DNA of 64,000 nucleotides from Mesaphorura yosii (GCA_009869945.1 WIXG01000079.1:1-64000), one strand, 5' to 3'; counted from the first letter of the stretch, positions 45,201-54,900 are shown. The notes: generated by a model not told the origin, from the sequence alone. Numbers and translations: made by a program.

Positions 45201-48200
45201 CCTTTCTATTCTTGTTTCTGGTAATCTGATAGCAACACGTTCTGCAATATTTCAAACTCATTTCTCCAACTTCTTTGTCTCTTCCTACTGTAAACATGAC
45301 CTGACACGAGCGAAGAAACTGAGGCACGACGTAGCTCCTGGTTTGGGAAGTGTGTGGTTCCATTTTGAATGTTACCTACGTTTTCTGTATTGAAGCCCGA
45401 AATGTTCCATTTATAATTCACAAACGACTGCATGTTGGTAAAAGGGAGTATTGTTTAAACTGTTTGGAATCTGGATTGTCGTGTAAAGAGATGATGGACT
45501 TTAAAATCTGTCGGCGGTGATTTCAAAAGACATGATTTTTTGAGTGATAGGCAAGACCTTCTGCGTAAAATCAATGTGCCACAGAAGTGTGGGCTTAAAT
45601 CGGCAGCAGTCACAGGAAACCAGGTTAACGATTTAGTTTAGCACTTATTTGAAGAGCAAATAAACCATAAAACATAGAACCAGGTCGTGAAATGCAAAAC
45701 AGATGCTAATAATGTTATTGCCCGAATTTGCTTTATGTGTGGTTGATAGTGCAGTTATTCAATAAATCAAGCCCAGCCGAGTCTGCAAGTCAGCGTGGTT
45801 GACATGCTGCATTGTCTAAATGCAGCTTGTGCGACGCTGTGTGACTCTTTTGTATGACCAGACACTAATGTAATTATGTAAATATTAAATTAACTCGTGT
45901 GGTTTTATATATGCCTTGACCACATTAGAATGTAGTTACTCTTGAACCTGAACAGCGACCAATGCCAATGCCGCCAATGTCCAGCACAGAAATCGGCGAT
46001 ATCAAGGCATACGACAAGGTGGCATGTGGACAATATGCGATGGTAGTGATATCGAAACTGTAGACAGACAGACAAGTTAACTTGGACATGGTACAAAATT
46101 AAACCAGGACTAGTTTTTGTGGACGTTTTTGCTCGGCGTGTCTTAAATTGACGCGTTTGGTCACGCGGAATGACAATTCTATTAAACTTAACTTCACAAT
46201 CTTGTCAATTTCAACAGCAAACATTGCACGTATATTCAATGCAATAAAAAATCAATCTATAGTTCGTTTTACTCAATTATAAGAGAAAACAATTCAAGTC
46301 AAAACTAATTACACTAGAAATGAAGCAAAGCGCATGAAAAGAATGAAAAGGGACTTCCTTGAGGCAAATTGGCTTGGATACAAACGACTACAGACTACAG
46401 AATAGCTGCATGGGATGGTCTCAGGTGTGCATGATACCAGTAAGTGGGAACGACCAGCAGTTCACCATTCGCTCCATTCAATGTTTGCAAGTTGACCCGT
46501 TGCGCAGTAGATCGTCCTAAACAGTGAACACAGTTCTGAAGCTCTAGGTTATAATTTCCATATCCAAATCGCCAAATCCATGCCAAAATAGCTAAATAGC
46601 ATAGGAGTCAGAGAATGGAGAATCGGCAGACACAACCCGTATAATTAAAATATGACTCGCTTTAAAAATTTGCAACTTTGAAAAGATTAACAAGTAAAAA
46701 TCGATTCTGACAGGTAACACTGTCCAAGCATAATTAAAATTGATTTCAATACGAAAGTGAGAACTGCATGTCAGAAATTTCGCATTGTCTTGTTTTCAAA
46801 CATGAAAACTGCCTTAAACACGCAAGCGAGTTCAAGCTCGGCCAGACTGCAAACTACGGACCACGGCTGCGAAATTCCAAAGTAAACATGCTGCTGACAA
46901 TACAACATGAGATCGTGTTTCAAAAACTTTTGCAGCTGAAGTTAAAACTGCTGCATTGCATTGTAAGGCTAATGATAAGTGAAGGGTGATTGTTATTGTT
47001 GATATGCATGCGTGGAAACTCCGCTCGCCTCATTCATTCAAGAGAAACCAGTTTTTAGTTTTTTAGTGCTAAACATTTGCCGTAATATTATATTATTATC
47101 ATGATTGCATATATTATTTACTTTCAAAATGAATTATAAAATTACAGAGAGGTTTACTTGAAAGTGTGTAATGAGTATAATTTTTATGCGTATGCAAGTT
47201 GCATCTCCGTCGCAGAACAGAGCGGTAAAAGCTTCAACGAGGCTTTGCTTAAAACTTGCAGATAAAGTTCCGAAATGTAACATATCCTTATGACTAATTC
47301 CCTCGGATGATAAAGTAACGCAGAGTCAATAAGAGCGGAATGAAAAAATTTAAAGGTCGTAAATGTCATCGCTATGCTTAATTTCGGAAGACATATTGCA
47401 TATTTTAATGATTGGGAAAGCAGTAAAACGTCAAACTTGGCCGTAATATAGAGTTGAAGGAGTTTATCATCTGGCAGCTTAATCGTTGTTTGACCTTAAT
47501 TCATACTTTACAAGGAAGTGAGGAATTTTGCATGAAGAGCACGACCAAATCCTATATGAAATATAACAAGTGGGATTTATGAAGCCAGTCCGACCAGATG
47601 CTGCTCACTTTTTGCAGATAAATTGTGCATTGGCATTGGTCAGGTTAATTCTTGAAATGAAGTTAATGGCCGAATAAAGCGATGCGCACTCACTTCGATT
47701 ACATCCTTTCGATCGTTTAAGTAAAACCCCAAACCAGAAAACAACAGTCAGTGATCAAGTCATTAATTAAGCAAAGCTTGCGCGCATGACTCCCGTAGAC
47801 AATCCATTAATGGACATTTTCTGCTACATAAAGACCGGTATGAATTTGGTTTATTTGAATGAACAAACAGGAATTGTAATTAAGCAATTCAAGTTCATGC
47901 CCCTTCGTACGGCTACAAGCAGCCGCAAGTTCGAATCCATCAATTACGTTGATTACATAAGAATGATTTCTTTGCTGTACAATATGATTTCTGAAACTTG
48001 GCCAAGACAGAAGTTGAGCAATTAAAATATGCCACACAAGATGCTGGCGATATCTCCAGCTGCAGTGAGCCATTACAGTCAAGTTGGAAGATAAAGTCTT
48101 TTTTGGTTAAAAGATTTTCCCAAAATTGCAGATCATTTTTTAAATCATTCACTGGAAAAGATTTACATACGCGTTTAATTATGAGAAACCTGGCAGCACA

Positions 48201-51200
48201 AGAATTTAAAAGTAAGCACGTCAGCGTGAGTTTTCCCAAGTGTATGAATGCAAGACCCTATTTGTGACATACCCGAGTTCGTGAGTAAATAAAAATGTCA
48301 GTCCAATTCACGTCAACATCAATAGCAATACATGATCATCATGCAGCATGGAAGGCGATGAGCGATGGTAAAAGAAAGGAAGACCTCAGTCTGGAACTGA
48401 GAATCCCACGAGTGAACCCCGAAGAAAACGAAAAATGCACCAAATTCTTGACATCCTGCATGCAATATCGCGTACGAGTACGCACGACACAAAAGAGATG
48501 AAAATGAATATTAAATTGAGATTCTTTTTGAGAAAATTCTCAGATGGAGCTTGTTCAAAGAAAAGGATGTAGGTACAACCGGATAACTTTAAGTGACTTA
48601 AATTGTCTAGCGTCTGGCCGTTCTTTGTTTCGCTCAACACGTTGCATAACATGCGTGCGTCGTGCGTGCAAGCAATGTCGGATCAGTTTGCAATATGCAG
48701 CCGTTGCACAGAAAGTTATGAGATGTGCATTTCACGAAAACCGAATTCAGGCACGTTTTTTCAATGTCAACAAACGCAATTGCACCGGATAAATTGAAAT
48801 TGATGTAAAACGACGAACAAGGTACAAGATGCTACTACATTATTATTAGGGATTTGAGGAGTAGCGTGCGAACATGACGATGACTAGGAAACTGATGACA
48901 TGAACATGATGTATTGGTTGAATGGGCTTAGATATGAATCTCCCACACTCACGTAATAAGTTGTACTCGCGCGTTGCGTATGATAAATGCATTTACAATT
49001 TCCTCAGACAGGTTCGAGTTGGATCGCTTCTTCTCCACTCTTCGACGTCTGGCTACAACTCGACATCAACATCGGAATCGATCGGGAGCATTTTCATGGA
49101 CGTATGGGTACGGTTGGTGGTTAGTTCAATTTTAGTATCTCAATAAAATTGCAATTAGGGCCACATCAGCAGCAGCACCACCATACAGAAAAGCAAGCAA
49201 ATAATGAATGAAGGAACCAAACTAAAACATGATTAATTCATTTCAAATGTCGTTACCCTCTACTCGCTGTTTGCTGGGTTCCGCCTTTGTATTTTACTTT
49301 TTGACGCTTATGCTCTCAGAATGATTCAAATTGGATTAGTGCACGGGATTGATTACATGCTTAGTTCATATTATATTACTCACGTGTGAGTGAATTGCCG
49401 TTAATTATTAGAACTTCATTTAAATTTTAAAAACGACCTATTTTTCGCACCTTCAACAACTCGGAGCTCGGCGATGCCAAGATGGAGTTGGACGCCTGGC
49501 AGCTAGTCATCATAAATATGTTAGACCAATTTAAGCATAATAAATACACTGCCAAAAAGTGCGGCTACGCATGCAAATTTAAGTGCAGTTGCGCTCACAC
49601 ACAACATTTATATTTCACTGGCTCCGTAATTACATTTCCTTCTTAGAACCTTCTCACACTGTACAGGCCCAGGAGCACAATGGTAGTTATGCTGGTTATG
49701 CGCTCGAGATTAGGCGCGTGTTTAATTGCAATAAACCACTCCAACATACATTATTAAAACACAATACGGCCAAGAACCATTGAATAAAGCAATCTGCGAT
49801 ACGCAAATCCACCATCAACATGGCTGATGTGAGTGCGTACTTGCGTACAACCTAAGCTATCATAAGAAATGCATGAATTTCAAAAACAAATACTTCAAAC
49901 CAAGCCAGCACGAGACGTGGATTGCAACAGTACGCACAAGCACCGGGGATACCTTCTTCTTCTTTGTATCCGACTAAATTTATGTTGCTTAAAGATTTAT
50001 GTGCCGATTTTTATGACTAGTTTAAGGCACGAGTAACCACAGGCAGGCCAGGCGCGTTTCTGCTTGGTTTAGGCACCGGAATGGTGTTTAGGACTTTAGG
50101 AGAGCGATAAACGAACAGTAACGCATTAAAACATTTAAACAACTCAATTTGCTCGTGTCTCGATGAAAAACTCACGCCGTGATCGAGACTTGAAGTTTCG
50201 TGTTTCCTATTCGTACATAATACGGAAAGCTATTACAATTCATTCTGATTTAGTGCCTCAGATCATGACTTTATGGGCGCAGCTTTGAAATATGGTTGAC
50301 AAATTCGTTTTGCAACCACTAAACTGTCGACTTCTTCTTTGGCTAATATACTTTGCAATACTAAGCAGGAATACTTTCATTTGGTTCACGTGTGAATAAG
50401 CGGTAATTTACAGTGAAGAAAGCCAAATCATGTTAATGCCCGCGGAGAGTTTTTCTATGCTAGAACGGTGTAACAATAAATAACTCTGTTACGTCTACCC
50501 GAAAATCAAGATGGAAAAGTCATGCATGACTGCTCAGTCGCTACAAACTAAGGCTACTCTGATGCTTACATTTGCATTTAAATGTATACTCCAAAATGTA
50601 TTTCACATTAGGCAGTTGCTTTGTTTAACTTTATCACAGTTCTGCAAATATGTTTGATTTTCACGTCATTCCCCACAGGCGGGCTTGGCGAAAATCATTC
50701 GAGCAAAAAATAAATTATTAGATTATGATGCATTGTGAAGCGAAAGTGATCACTCAAACCGTGCAATGCGAATTAGTCCTGGGTTTTGGAGTAACTGTGT
50801 ACAGAAGTACCTACGGATTTTGTTCGCTTACAAGAACTCAAAAGAAATGAATCCGCGATTAACAGCTTAAATACTTATCAATAATGCAGACTTCAATGTT
50901 TTGCTGACAGGAAGTAGAACAAAGCCGCATGCGGGTCCAAATTGATTTAAGCGAAATTTCAATTGAAAGTTAAAAGTAAACAAAAACATATCAAAGTCAC
51001 CGGTGAACAACGGAGAATTTAAATTCTACGCTGGAATTAATACGTCGGCTGGCAAAATTGATACGATAAATGATAGGGCTTTGACATTACTATTCCACAT
51101 ATTCACTGGATTAGAACTCACGTGGTGAAAATAAGAGTACTAGAGTACTAGTATTCAAATGGGTCGTGGCTGGTTTTGAAGCGCACGTACGCGGTTGAGC

Positions 51201-51990
51201 TATCGAAAACAAAACTCTGATTGACAGTTCTCACATTTGGTTTTAGCTTTCCAATGCTCGCGTCGTCAAATGTGCAAAAAAGAGAGAAAGAGCCACCATA
51301 ATTCAGAAGCACCCAGACTCGTTAATCAAGTTTTGTTACGAGCCGAGTCAGGACGATCCTTAAAACAAGGAAAAGTATAATTCCTAAATTCCATTGTTAC
51401 TCGACGAACGTGATAATCATACAACTATGATGTAATTGTAAAAACTGCACCATTCGAGTTGCGTGCCAGATTGCTTACCATTATGATCGTACCTCACTCC
51501 GTTGTGACTTGAATCTTATTAAAATAATTATGGTAAAATGTCAAATATTTTGCCTTGTTAGAGGTTATTATGAAGAGTTAACAAGCATCACATTCCCAAT
51601 TATACGCTCAGATTCATTTCGTGTCCTGCAGCCCCAGAACTTAGCTACAGCAGCCTACAGCCACGATGGCAGGATAAAAGAGTTCACGCACACATACGCA
51701 CTCACATGTACACCAAACAAAACGAGATAAAGAGATGACTTACTTGGTCTGTCAGCCTCACTGATGTCATCAGCCAGACATCCGAGCAGGTCAACTCGCG
51801 TTATTAGGATCAGGGCCAGTAATTGTAATGAGAGAAGAGAAACTCTGCTGCGGCGGTTCACAGAGCCTGCCAACGACGACGCTGGTGCGTGTTGTCGACT
51901 TCCCACTCTTGTCAGTGCTGCTGCTGTTGCCTTTGCTGTCATTGCCGTCTTCATCTTCATTTTCAATTGACATTGTTCTCTCGGCATCAT
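3126..51990 (-). CDS. side: Sidestep-family Ig cell-surface protein, N-terminal half, 10 coding exons (3'-partial)
   Basis: Joining ten exons gives one open frame of 494 residues plus one base with no stop. Order: hydrophobic signal segment (about residues 50-73), Ig1 (about 84-192, Cys100/Cys173, Trp116), Ig2 (about 193-296, Cys224/Cys276, Trp237-238), Ig3 (about 297-397, Cys321/Cys376, Trp334-335), Ig4 (about 398-494, Cys425/Cys475, Trp438). Family signatures I recognise are [20 protein letters not shown] in Ig1, [10 protein letters not shown] in Ig3 and [11 protein letters not shown] in Ig4. Possible N-glycosylation sites are Asn188, Asn282, Asn355 and Asn448. Drosophila Side proteins are type I membrane proteins that bind Beaten-path proteins in motor-axon guidance and synaptic specificity; that role is inferred here by homology. 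Ig5, FnIII, the membrane segment and the tail are not in the window. The symbol denotes the family: I cannot tell which paralogue (side or side-II to side-VIII) this is. It is not truncated by damage, only by the window edge. Confidence 0.92.
3286..5023 (-). other. side intron 9 (1,738 bp)
   Basis: The intron is bounded by GTAATT and TTTTTGTTTGCAG and separates the two halves of Ig4. It contains an A10 run at 4445-4454. I see no exon, RNA gene or repeat element. Confidence 0.85.
5024..5154 (-). CDS. side: side exon 9: first half of Ig4
   Basis: The acceptor is CATTTGAATAG and the donor is GTAATT after CAC GAG. The 131 nt exon enters in phase 1 (T plus AT gives Tyr398) and leaves in phase 0. 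It encodes [13 protein letters not shown], then [20 protein letters not shown] with Cys425, and KKLTWFHE with Trp438. [11 protein letters not shown] is almost invariant in Side Ig4. It is preceded by a 103 bp intron. Confidence 0.95.
5258..5408 (-). CDS. side: side exon 8: end of Ig3
   Basis: The exon encodes [33 protein letters not shown] with Cys376 (F strand), and [15 protein letters not shown]. An NVT sequon lies at Asn355. The donor is GTAAGT after CAT T (phase 1). The acceptor is ambiguous: TAGCAG offers two AGs three bases apart, both in frame. Using the first gives 151 nt starting with Gln348 (coordinates shown); using the second gives 148 nt ending at 5405 and starting with Pro349. 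Phase 0 in, phase 1 out. Confidence 0.93.
5403..5412 (-). other. Tandem NAGNAG splice acceptor of side exon 8
   Basis: On the minus strand the 3' end of intron 7 reads ATTAGCAGCC. Either AG can be used, because both leave the reading frame intact; the choice adds or removes one Gln (residue 348) in the loop between the C and E strands of Ig3. Tandem acceptors of this kind commonly give both products, but use here is an inference. Confidence 0.6.
5409..6438 (-). other. side intron 7 (1,030 bp)
   Basis: The intron is bounded by GTAAGT and the tandem TAGCAG acceptor. It is AT-rich and includes TTAATTAATTAG near 5518. No coding potential seen. A GGTTCGATTC near 5487 resembles a tRNA B box, but no T stem surrounds it. 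Confidence 0.85.
6439..6504 (-). CDS. side: side exon 7: middle of Ig3 (66 nt)
   Basis: The acceptor is TTACATGCAG and the donor is GTAAGT after CAT AAT. The exon has exactly 22 codons and is phase 0 on both sides. It encodes [12 protein letters not shown] followed by [10 protein letters not shown], with the C-strand Trp334-335. The motif GSRPPA-x-x-x-WW across the exon 6/7 junction is a Side-family hallmark. It is separated from exon 6 by an intron of only 66 bp. Confidence 0.95.
6571..6656 (-). CDS. side: side exon 6: start of Ig3
   Basis: The acceptor is TTTCTTCTCATAG and the donor is GTGAGT after ACT GGG. The 86 nt exon enters in phase 1 and leaves in phase 0. It encodes [20 protein letters not shown] and YDIECISTG with Cys321 (B strand). 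The LRPL-x-V opening and the CxSxG end match the family's third Ig domain. A frame one base earlier would also give a GG dinucleotide junction, but only GTGAGT keeps the frame with exon 7. Confidence 0.93.
6657..8201 (-). other. side intron 5 (1,545 bp)
   Basis: The intron is bounded by GTAAGT and TTTCTTCTCATAG, at the Ig2/Ig3 boundary. A frame of about 117 codons on the plus strand at 7247-7600 has no recognisable domain and I treat it as chance. Nothing else noted. Confidence 0.85.
8202..8405 (-). CDS. side: side exon 5: second half of Ig2
   Basis: The acceptor is CTTGATTCCAG and the donor is GTAAGT after AAT C. The 204 nt exon is phase 1 on both sides. It encodes [17 protein letters not shown] (C strand, Trp237-238), a variable middle, and [19 protein letters not shown] with Cys276 (F strand) and an NKT sequon at Asn282. 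Q-x-x-CQASN is the usual F strand of Side Ig2. The exon closes Ig2 at VVLNLN, so its 3' junction sits at the Ig2/Ig3 boundary. Confidence 0.94.
8406..11063 (-). other. side intron 4 (2,658 bp)
   Basis: The intron is bounded by GTAAGT and CTTGATTCCAG and splits Ig2. Near the acceptor is a GAGC repeat (8450-8460), and at 9371-9388 a pentamer AAGTC is repeated. The AT-rich stretch 8730-8762 has several TAATTA cores. No exon or RNA gene seen. Confidence 0.85.
9371..9388 (+). repeat. Pentamer microsatellite (AAGTC)3.6
   Basis: Three full AAGTC units plus AAG occur in tandem within intron 4 of the side gene. Confidence 0.9.
11064..11171 (-). CDS. side: side exon 4: Ig1-Ig2 linker and first half of Ig2
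   Basis: The acceptor is CTTTACGCAG and the donor is GTAAGT after GTT GGA G. The 108 nt exon is phase 1 on both sides. It encodes the linker [13 protein letters not shown], then [19 protein letters not shown] with Cys224, the B-strand Cys of Ig2. The VPP-x-x-P linker and the GPY-x-EG turn are typical of Sidestep proteins. Being symmetrical in phase 1, this exon could be skipped without a frameshift, but that would remove half of Ig2; I see no evidence that it happens. Confidence 0.93.
11172..13389 (-). other. side intron 3 (2,218 bp)
   Basis: The intron is bounded by GTAAGT and CTTTACGCAG, at the Ig1/Ig2 boundary. Minus-strand frames near 12882-13235 are rich in Phe, Leu and Ser from T-rich sequence and match nothing I know. 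No repeat element seen. Confidence 0.85.
13390..13589 (-). CDS. side: side exon 3: second half of Ig1
   Basis: The acceptor is TTTGTTTCACAG and the donor is GTAAGT after ATT G. The 200 nt exon enters in phase 2 (AG plus A gives Arg126) and leaves in phase 1. It encodes FDVRDKP, a WSD turn, the E-strand segment PAHLLISDL, the F-strand YRCRVDF (Cys173) and the G-strand [27 protein letters not shown] is one of the most conserved stretches of the family and was the key to the assignment. Asn188 lies in an NLT sequon. Confidence 0.95.
13590..19893 (-). other. side intron 2 (6,304 bp)
   Basis: The intron is bounded by GTTCGT and TTTGTTTCACAG and splits Ig1. I checked the longer frames, including a 112-codon one on the plus strand at 16948-17286, and recognised no domain. 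No second copy of an Ig1 half-exon is visible, so there is no sign of mutually exclusive exons here. Confidence 0.8.
19894..20023 (-). CDS. side: side exon 2: first half of Ig1
   Basis: The acceptor is TTTTGGTTACAG and the donor is GTTCGT after TAC AG. The 130 nt exon enters in phase 1 and leaves in phase 2. It encodes residues 83-125, including LPCDIRVP with Cys100 (B strand) and [12 protein letters not shown] with the core Trp116 (C strand). This opening, with VTVEGVLG before the first Cys, is characteristic of Sidestep Ig1. The weak donor (GTTCGT rather than GTAAGT) is supported by exact phase agreement with exon 3. Confidence 0.92.
21549..21798. mobile_element. Candidate MITE-like element with inverted terminal repeats (250 bp)
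   Basis: AGTCCCTCCGTCCCA followed by ATCCCTCC at 21549-21571 recurs on the opposite strand at 21776-21798 (same 15-mer, then GTCCCCCA): about 20 of 23 positions agree. The two copies face each other about 200 bp apart, as in a short non-autonomous DNA transposon. The interior has no coding frame. I could not define a target-site duplication, and similarity may continue outward (GAG, CTC and TC-rich flanks on both sides), so the ends are approximate. Confidence 0.35.
22509..22523 (+). repeat. Trinucleotide microsatellite (ATG)5
   Basis: Five ATG units in tandem within intron 1. Confidence 0.85.
27393..27409 (+). repeat. tRNA-Arg-like A-box fragment (tRNA pseudogene or SINE head remnant)
   Basis: The 17-mer AGTGGCGCAATGGATAA matches, from memory, positions 6-22 of eukaryotic tRNA-Arg(ACG). 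The D stem continues to pair (GCG with TGC through a G-T wobble) and the next bases can form four of five anticodon-stem pairs (TTTTG with CCAAA) around a 7 nt loop. The conserved U33 is missing, no T arm or B box follows, and no acceptor stem forms. It is therefore not a working tRNA; a decayed pseudogene or the head of a tRNA-derived SINE is likelier. Chance is not excluded. Confidence 0.4.
27632..27713. other. GC-rich island of consecutive hairpins
   Basis: Within an AT-rich intron this segment is GC-rich and holds short perfect stems in a row: 27632-27645 (CGGGC/GCCCG, loop GAAA on the minus strand), 27645-27658 (GTCAT/ATGAC, loop GAAG on the minus strand), 27662-27672 (CGTG/CACG), 27686-27701 (TGGCC/GGCCA) and the self-complementary AGCT pair at 27702-27713. 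GNRA-type loops on the minus strand suggest a structured RNA or the structured end of a retroelement. No protein frame is recognised. Confidence 0.3.
32791..32820. repeat. Perfect 10 bp inverted repeat with 10 nt loop
   Basis: TTAAATGCGT and ACGCATTTAA flank CTTTCCCCGT, making a perfect hairpin. It stands alone in intron 1, with no T-run terminator or coding frame next to it. Confidence 0.7.
36410..36424 (+). repeat. Tetranucleotide microsatellite (CAGT)n
   Basis: A short run of three to four CAGT units within intron 1. Confidence 0.7.
51744..51990 (-). CDS. side: side exon 1: start and signal peptide
   Basis: The exon ends on the donor GTAAGT after GAC AGA CCA A (phase 1), and this base completes an Ile codon with the TT that opens exon 2. 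The frame encodes a basic, Ala/Ser-rich stretch, then a hydrophobic run [17 protein letters not shown] and LLGCLADD, which fits a signal peptide with cleavage near the small residues before Ile83. The first ATG in frame is at 51990-51988, directly followed by a second ATG at 51987-51985; further in-frame ATGs lie at residues 11, 13 and 17. The frame stays open upstream of 51990 through a short CA microsatellite, so the true start is uncertain and a coding exon further upstream is possible. The long N-terminal region before the hydrophobic core is unusual for a classical signal peptide. The 5' UTR boundary cannot be read from sequence. Confidence 0.7.
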
Positions 51991-54900
51991 TAAGATCTTC
52001 ACTTCATTCACACACACACACGGTAAATTCAAGTAGGAGGGAACTAGAAAATAGAGGAAACGAACTAAAAGCGCAGCGTGTGTGTTGATATTACAAATTT
52101 GTTGTTTGCCCCTGTTCTATTGAATTTCTTAACTATGTACACGCATGCCGTACGTGGCAGGAGAAAGAGTTTATTTCACTTTGTCAATGGTTTGCTCGCA
52201 CTCACTTCACTTACGGCTTGACTTGGTTCAATGTGTGTTCAACAATGTGCGAGATCGAGTCTCTGCTTTCTTTCTTTTCATCCTGGGTCTCTTTCGCCGT
52301 CTTTCACTCTCATTGAGCAGCTTCAGCTGTGACAAGCATTTCAATCTTTCAGCATTTATTTATCTACGCACGAGTATTAGATAACTCTTTTCCACTCCTC
52401 GTCGTGCGCCCAACAAATTGATCTTTATTTCTTTTCTCATCAGCAATTTTTTCTCTTCATCCTTCGTGCGTGTGTGTGACTTGATTTTCAGAAGCTAAAC
52501 AGAGTAGAAAAGTGTTTGTCTTTTATGGCCAGAATCCCAACTCCAGTCCTTTAATATTATTCGCAGTGCAGAAATACACAATTTGGGTTCATTGTAATGT
52601 ACTCGTGCTCGTGAGTCTCGTGCCTTTTCTTACTCGTGTGTCGGCGACGCATTCGTTTGTTTGTACTGTTGCCTTTGTGGTGTGGGTCTCCGCTGTTTTA
52701 TTTGTTGGTTGGTTAAATCTCTTAGCGTAGTGGAAGGGCACTAATGGGGTCGTATCCTACACAGAGTAATCAAAGTATATTGACACGAACGACTCAACAA
52801 TAAAAACCTGATCGTGTCCTTCCCTGTCAAGATAATATTTCTTGATTTCACTTTGTGTTTTCATCCACTGCTACAATAGTACAATGGAGACGGCAATGCA
52901 ATGATGTGGGACGACTTCATTTATCAGTCATGAGTTTATCGCATTGTTGCACATCCGAGTGCAAAAGGGCTGGCCGAGGAAGTAGAGAGTATGTGCTCGT
53001 CGCTGTACAATTCATCACTCAATGTTGTTGCTCTTCGGACGATATACTTTATTCACGTCATCAATTAGCACACGTCAAAAAATCAAGTCACGTAGCCGGT
53101 GGGTCGTTCTGCACCGCTGCTTTTTGGCGATGATGACCACAAATCAAACCTGAAACAAATAGGAAAATGGCTAATTAATTCAACTTTAATTTGTGAGGAA
53201 TGATTTTACAGATACGCATTATTTATTGTGCGTTGGATGATAGGTTGGAGCAAGTTGATGTCCTGTGATTGTGGTAATGATGATCGATCGTCTCCTCCGA
53301 TCACTTGTATGCTCACATTTGTGGCGTGAAATGCAAAAAATGCGTATGCTAATTCGTTCTTGCGTTTTTAAATTTTTTGCAAAGGTCAGCAAGTTGCACC
53401 AGCAATACATCATTACAAAATTTCTCATGCAAGCAACCCGGATACTAGTCCTTAATTGATTTTCAATATTAACATTTCACAGCCTCTTCCGACTTGAGCT
53501 TAAATTATGGGAATTCCATTGCAAAAGAAGCAGTGGAACGATAATCAACGATATGAGTCATTTATCAATCTAATTCAAGGCTAGCGCAAGCATAAGTCTA
53601 TTTGGTCTAATACAACTCGATGATGTAAAATTTTACCAATTTCTTGGTCCGAGCGGGCACCCTTTAAGTTTTTTCTACAACTCTGGAGGGGCACCTTGGA
53701 GTTCTCCAAGGTCTCGTCATTAATTACTTCTCAGACTCAGCCTGAGTTTCGGTCTCAAAGACGCATACCAACATAATAAATCACGGAACCGGTTAATGAA
53801 TGCAGTGCATTTCATCCGCAAACTTTCTTTAATCAAGCCCTGTCATGCTTCACCTGCTGACAGTAACATCCATCAACTATTTTTCCATTAAGCAAAGGAT
53901 TAATCAATAAGCTCAAGCTCCGACGAGTGCGCGTCCGTAGCAGTTTAGTCCAGTTACAGGTATTTGTTCTGCTTGAGAAAGTTTGACAATATCAATAACC
54001 TGCGCAGACAATGACCCACCTTAAGCTGGCGGATGCATACTGCACGGATGAGTGCACTGGCACTGCTCAAGGTGGTAATTTAATTTTGCCAGGTTTCAGC
54101 CACCGAGTATCGTACAAGAAGAAAAAGATAGTTTTGTAAGCTATCGTGAAATGAGTAGCTTATAATTTGATTAGAACTGCGTGCACGCATCGATCGAATT
54201 AATTCGCAAACTTGCCAAACTTACTATGTCGACCCGATGAGAAGGCTGAATAGTAGATTGAGCCGCTGCTTTGTGTGTTGTCTAATTATAAGTTGCTAAG
54301 ATTGTGGGAGCCTTTATAAAGTTTTGCTTGTTTTCTTGTTTTGAATGTAAACAAACGTGGCTATTTTTAGACCTTAATCATACTATATCGAAACTATTGT
54401 TAAATTGAAGCTTAGTCAGTCGATCAAAGTACAACTCATAATTACGGACTGAATGAAAATTTGAGTCTTGAGAGAATGCATGAAGAAGTACGCATCATGT
54501 TATGTCCCAATATGGTCCGATGATACGAATTGAAATAACATTAAGTGGAGTAAGTCATTTGCAAAAACATTTCGCAGGAAATTGATGGTAAATGGCACTA
54601 CAAAAGAGTGAGTTAATTCAACCAGTGCTTCGACAAAAGTCGAAGCAGAGTAATCCGAAAAGGAGCGTTTCAATAAATACAGCAGTAATTTATGACCTTG
54701 CTTACGATAATCAGAAGTTGTCCTTAATATAATGCGACAGATTTATGTTCACACATACCCTTATACGGACGCCGATCATTAAGAGGACTTTATTACGGCG
54801 CTCCTTCACCACGAATTAATGCTTGGCTGGAATGCATTCGTAAAAAGTTTTTGAACCTCACTTATGTCGTGTTATTGGTGTGGCTACCTGATGAAGCTTC

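Larger units (their letters stand above)
20024..51743 (-). other. side intron 1, 31.7 kb
   Basis: This single intron lies between the signal-peptide exon (donor GTAAGT) and Ig1 (acceptor TTTTGGTTACAG) and fills half of the window. It holds the few repeats and structured segments listed separately (21549-21798, 27393-27409, 27632-27713, 32791-32820) and a possible plus-strand exon near 37753. I found no convincing gene on either strand. First coding introns of this size in neuronal surface genes often carry enhancers; none can be identified by eye. Confidence 0.8.

Noticed and set aside
47925-47945. tRNA B-box-like GTTCGAATCC
   Set aside because: The flanking bases do not form a T stem and no A box lies at the right distance upstream.
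51764-51970. Plus-strand frames opposite side exon 1
   Set aside because: They are antisense shadows of the signal-peptide exon and show no family resemblance.
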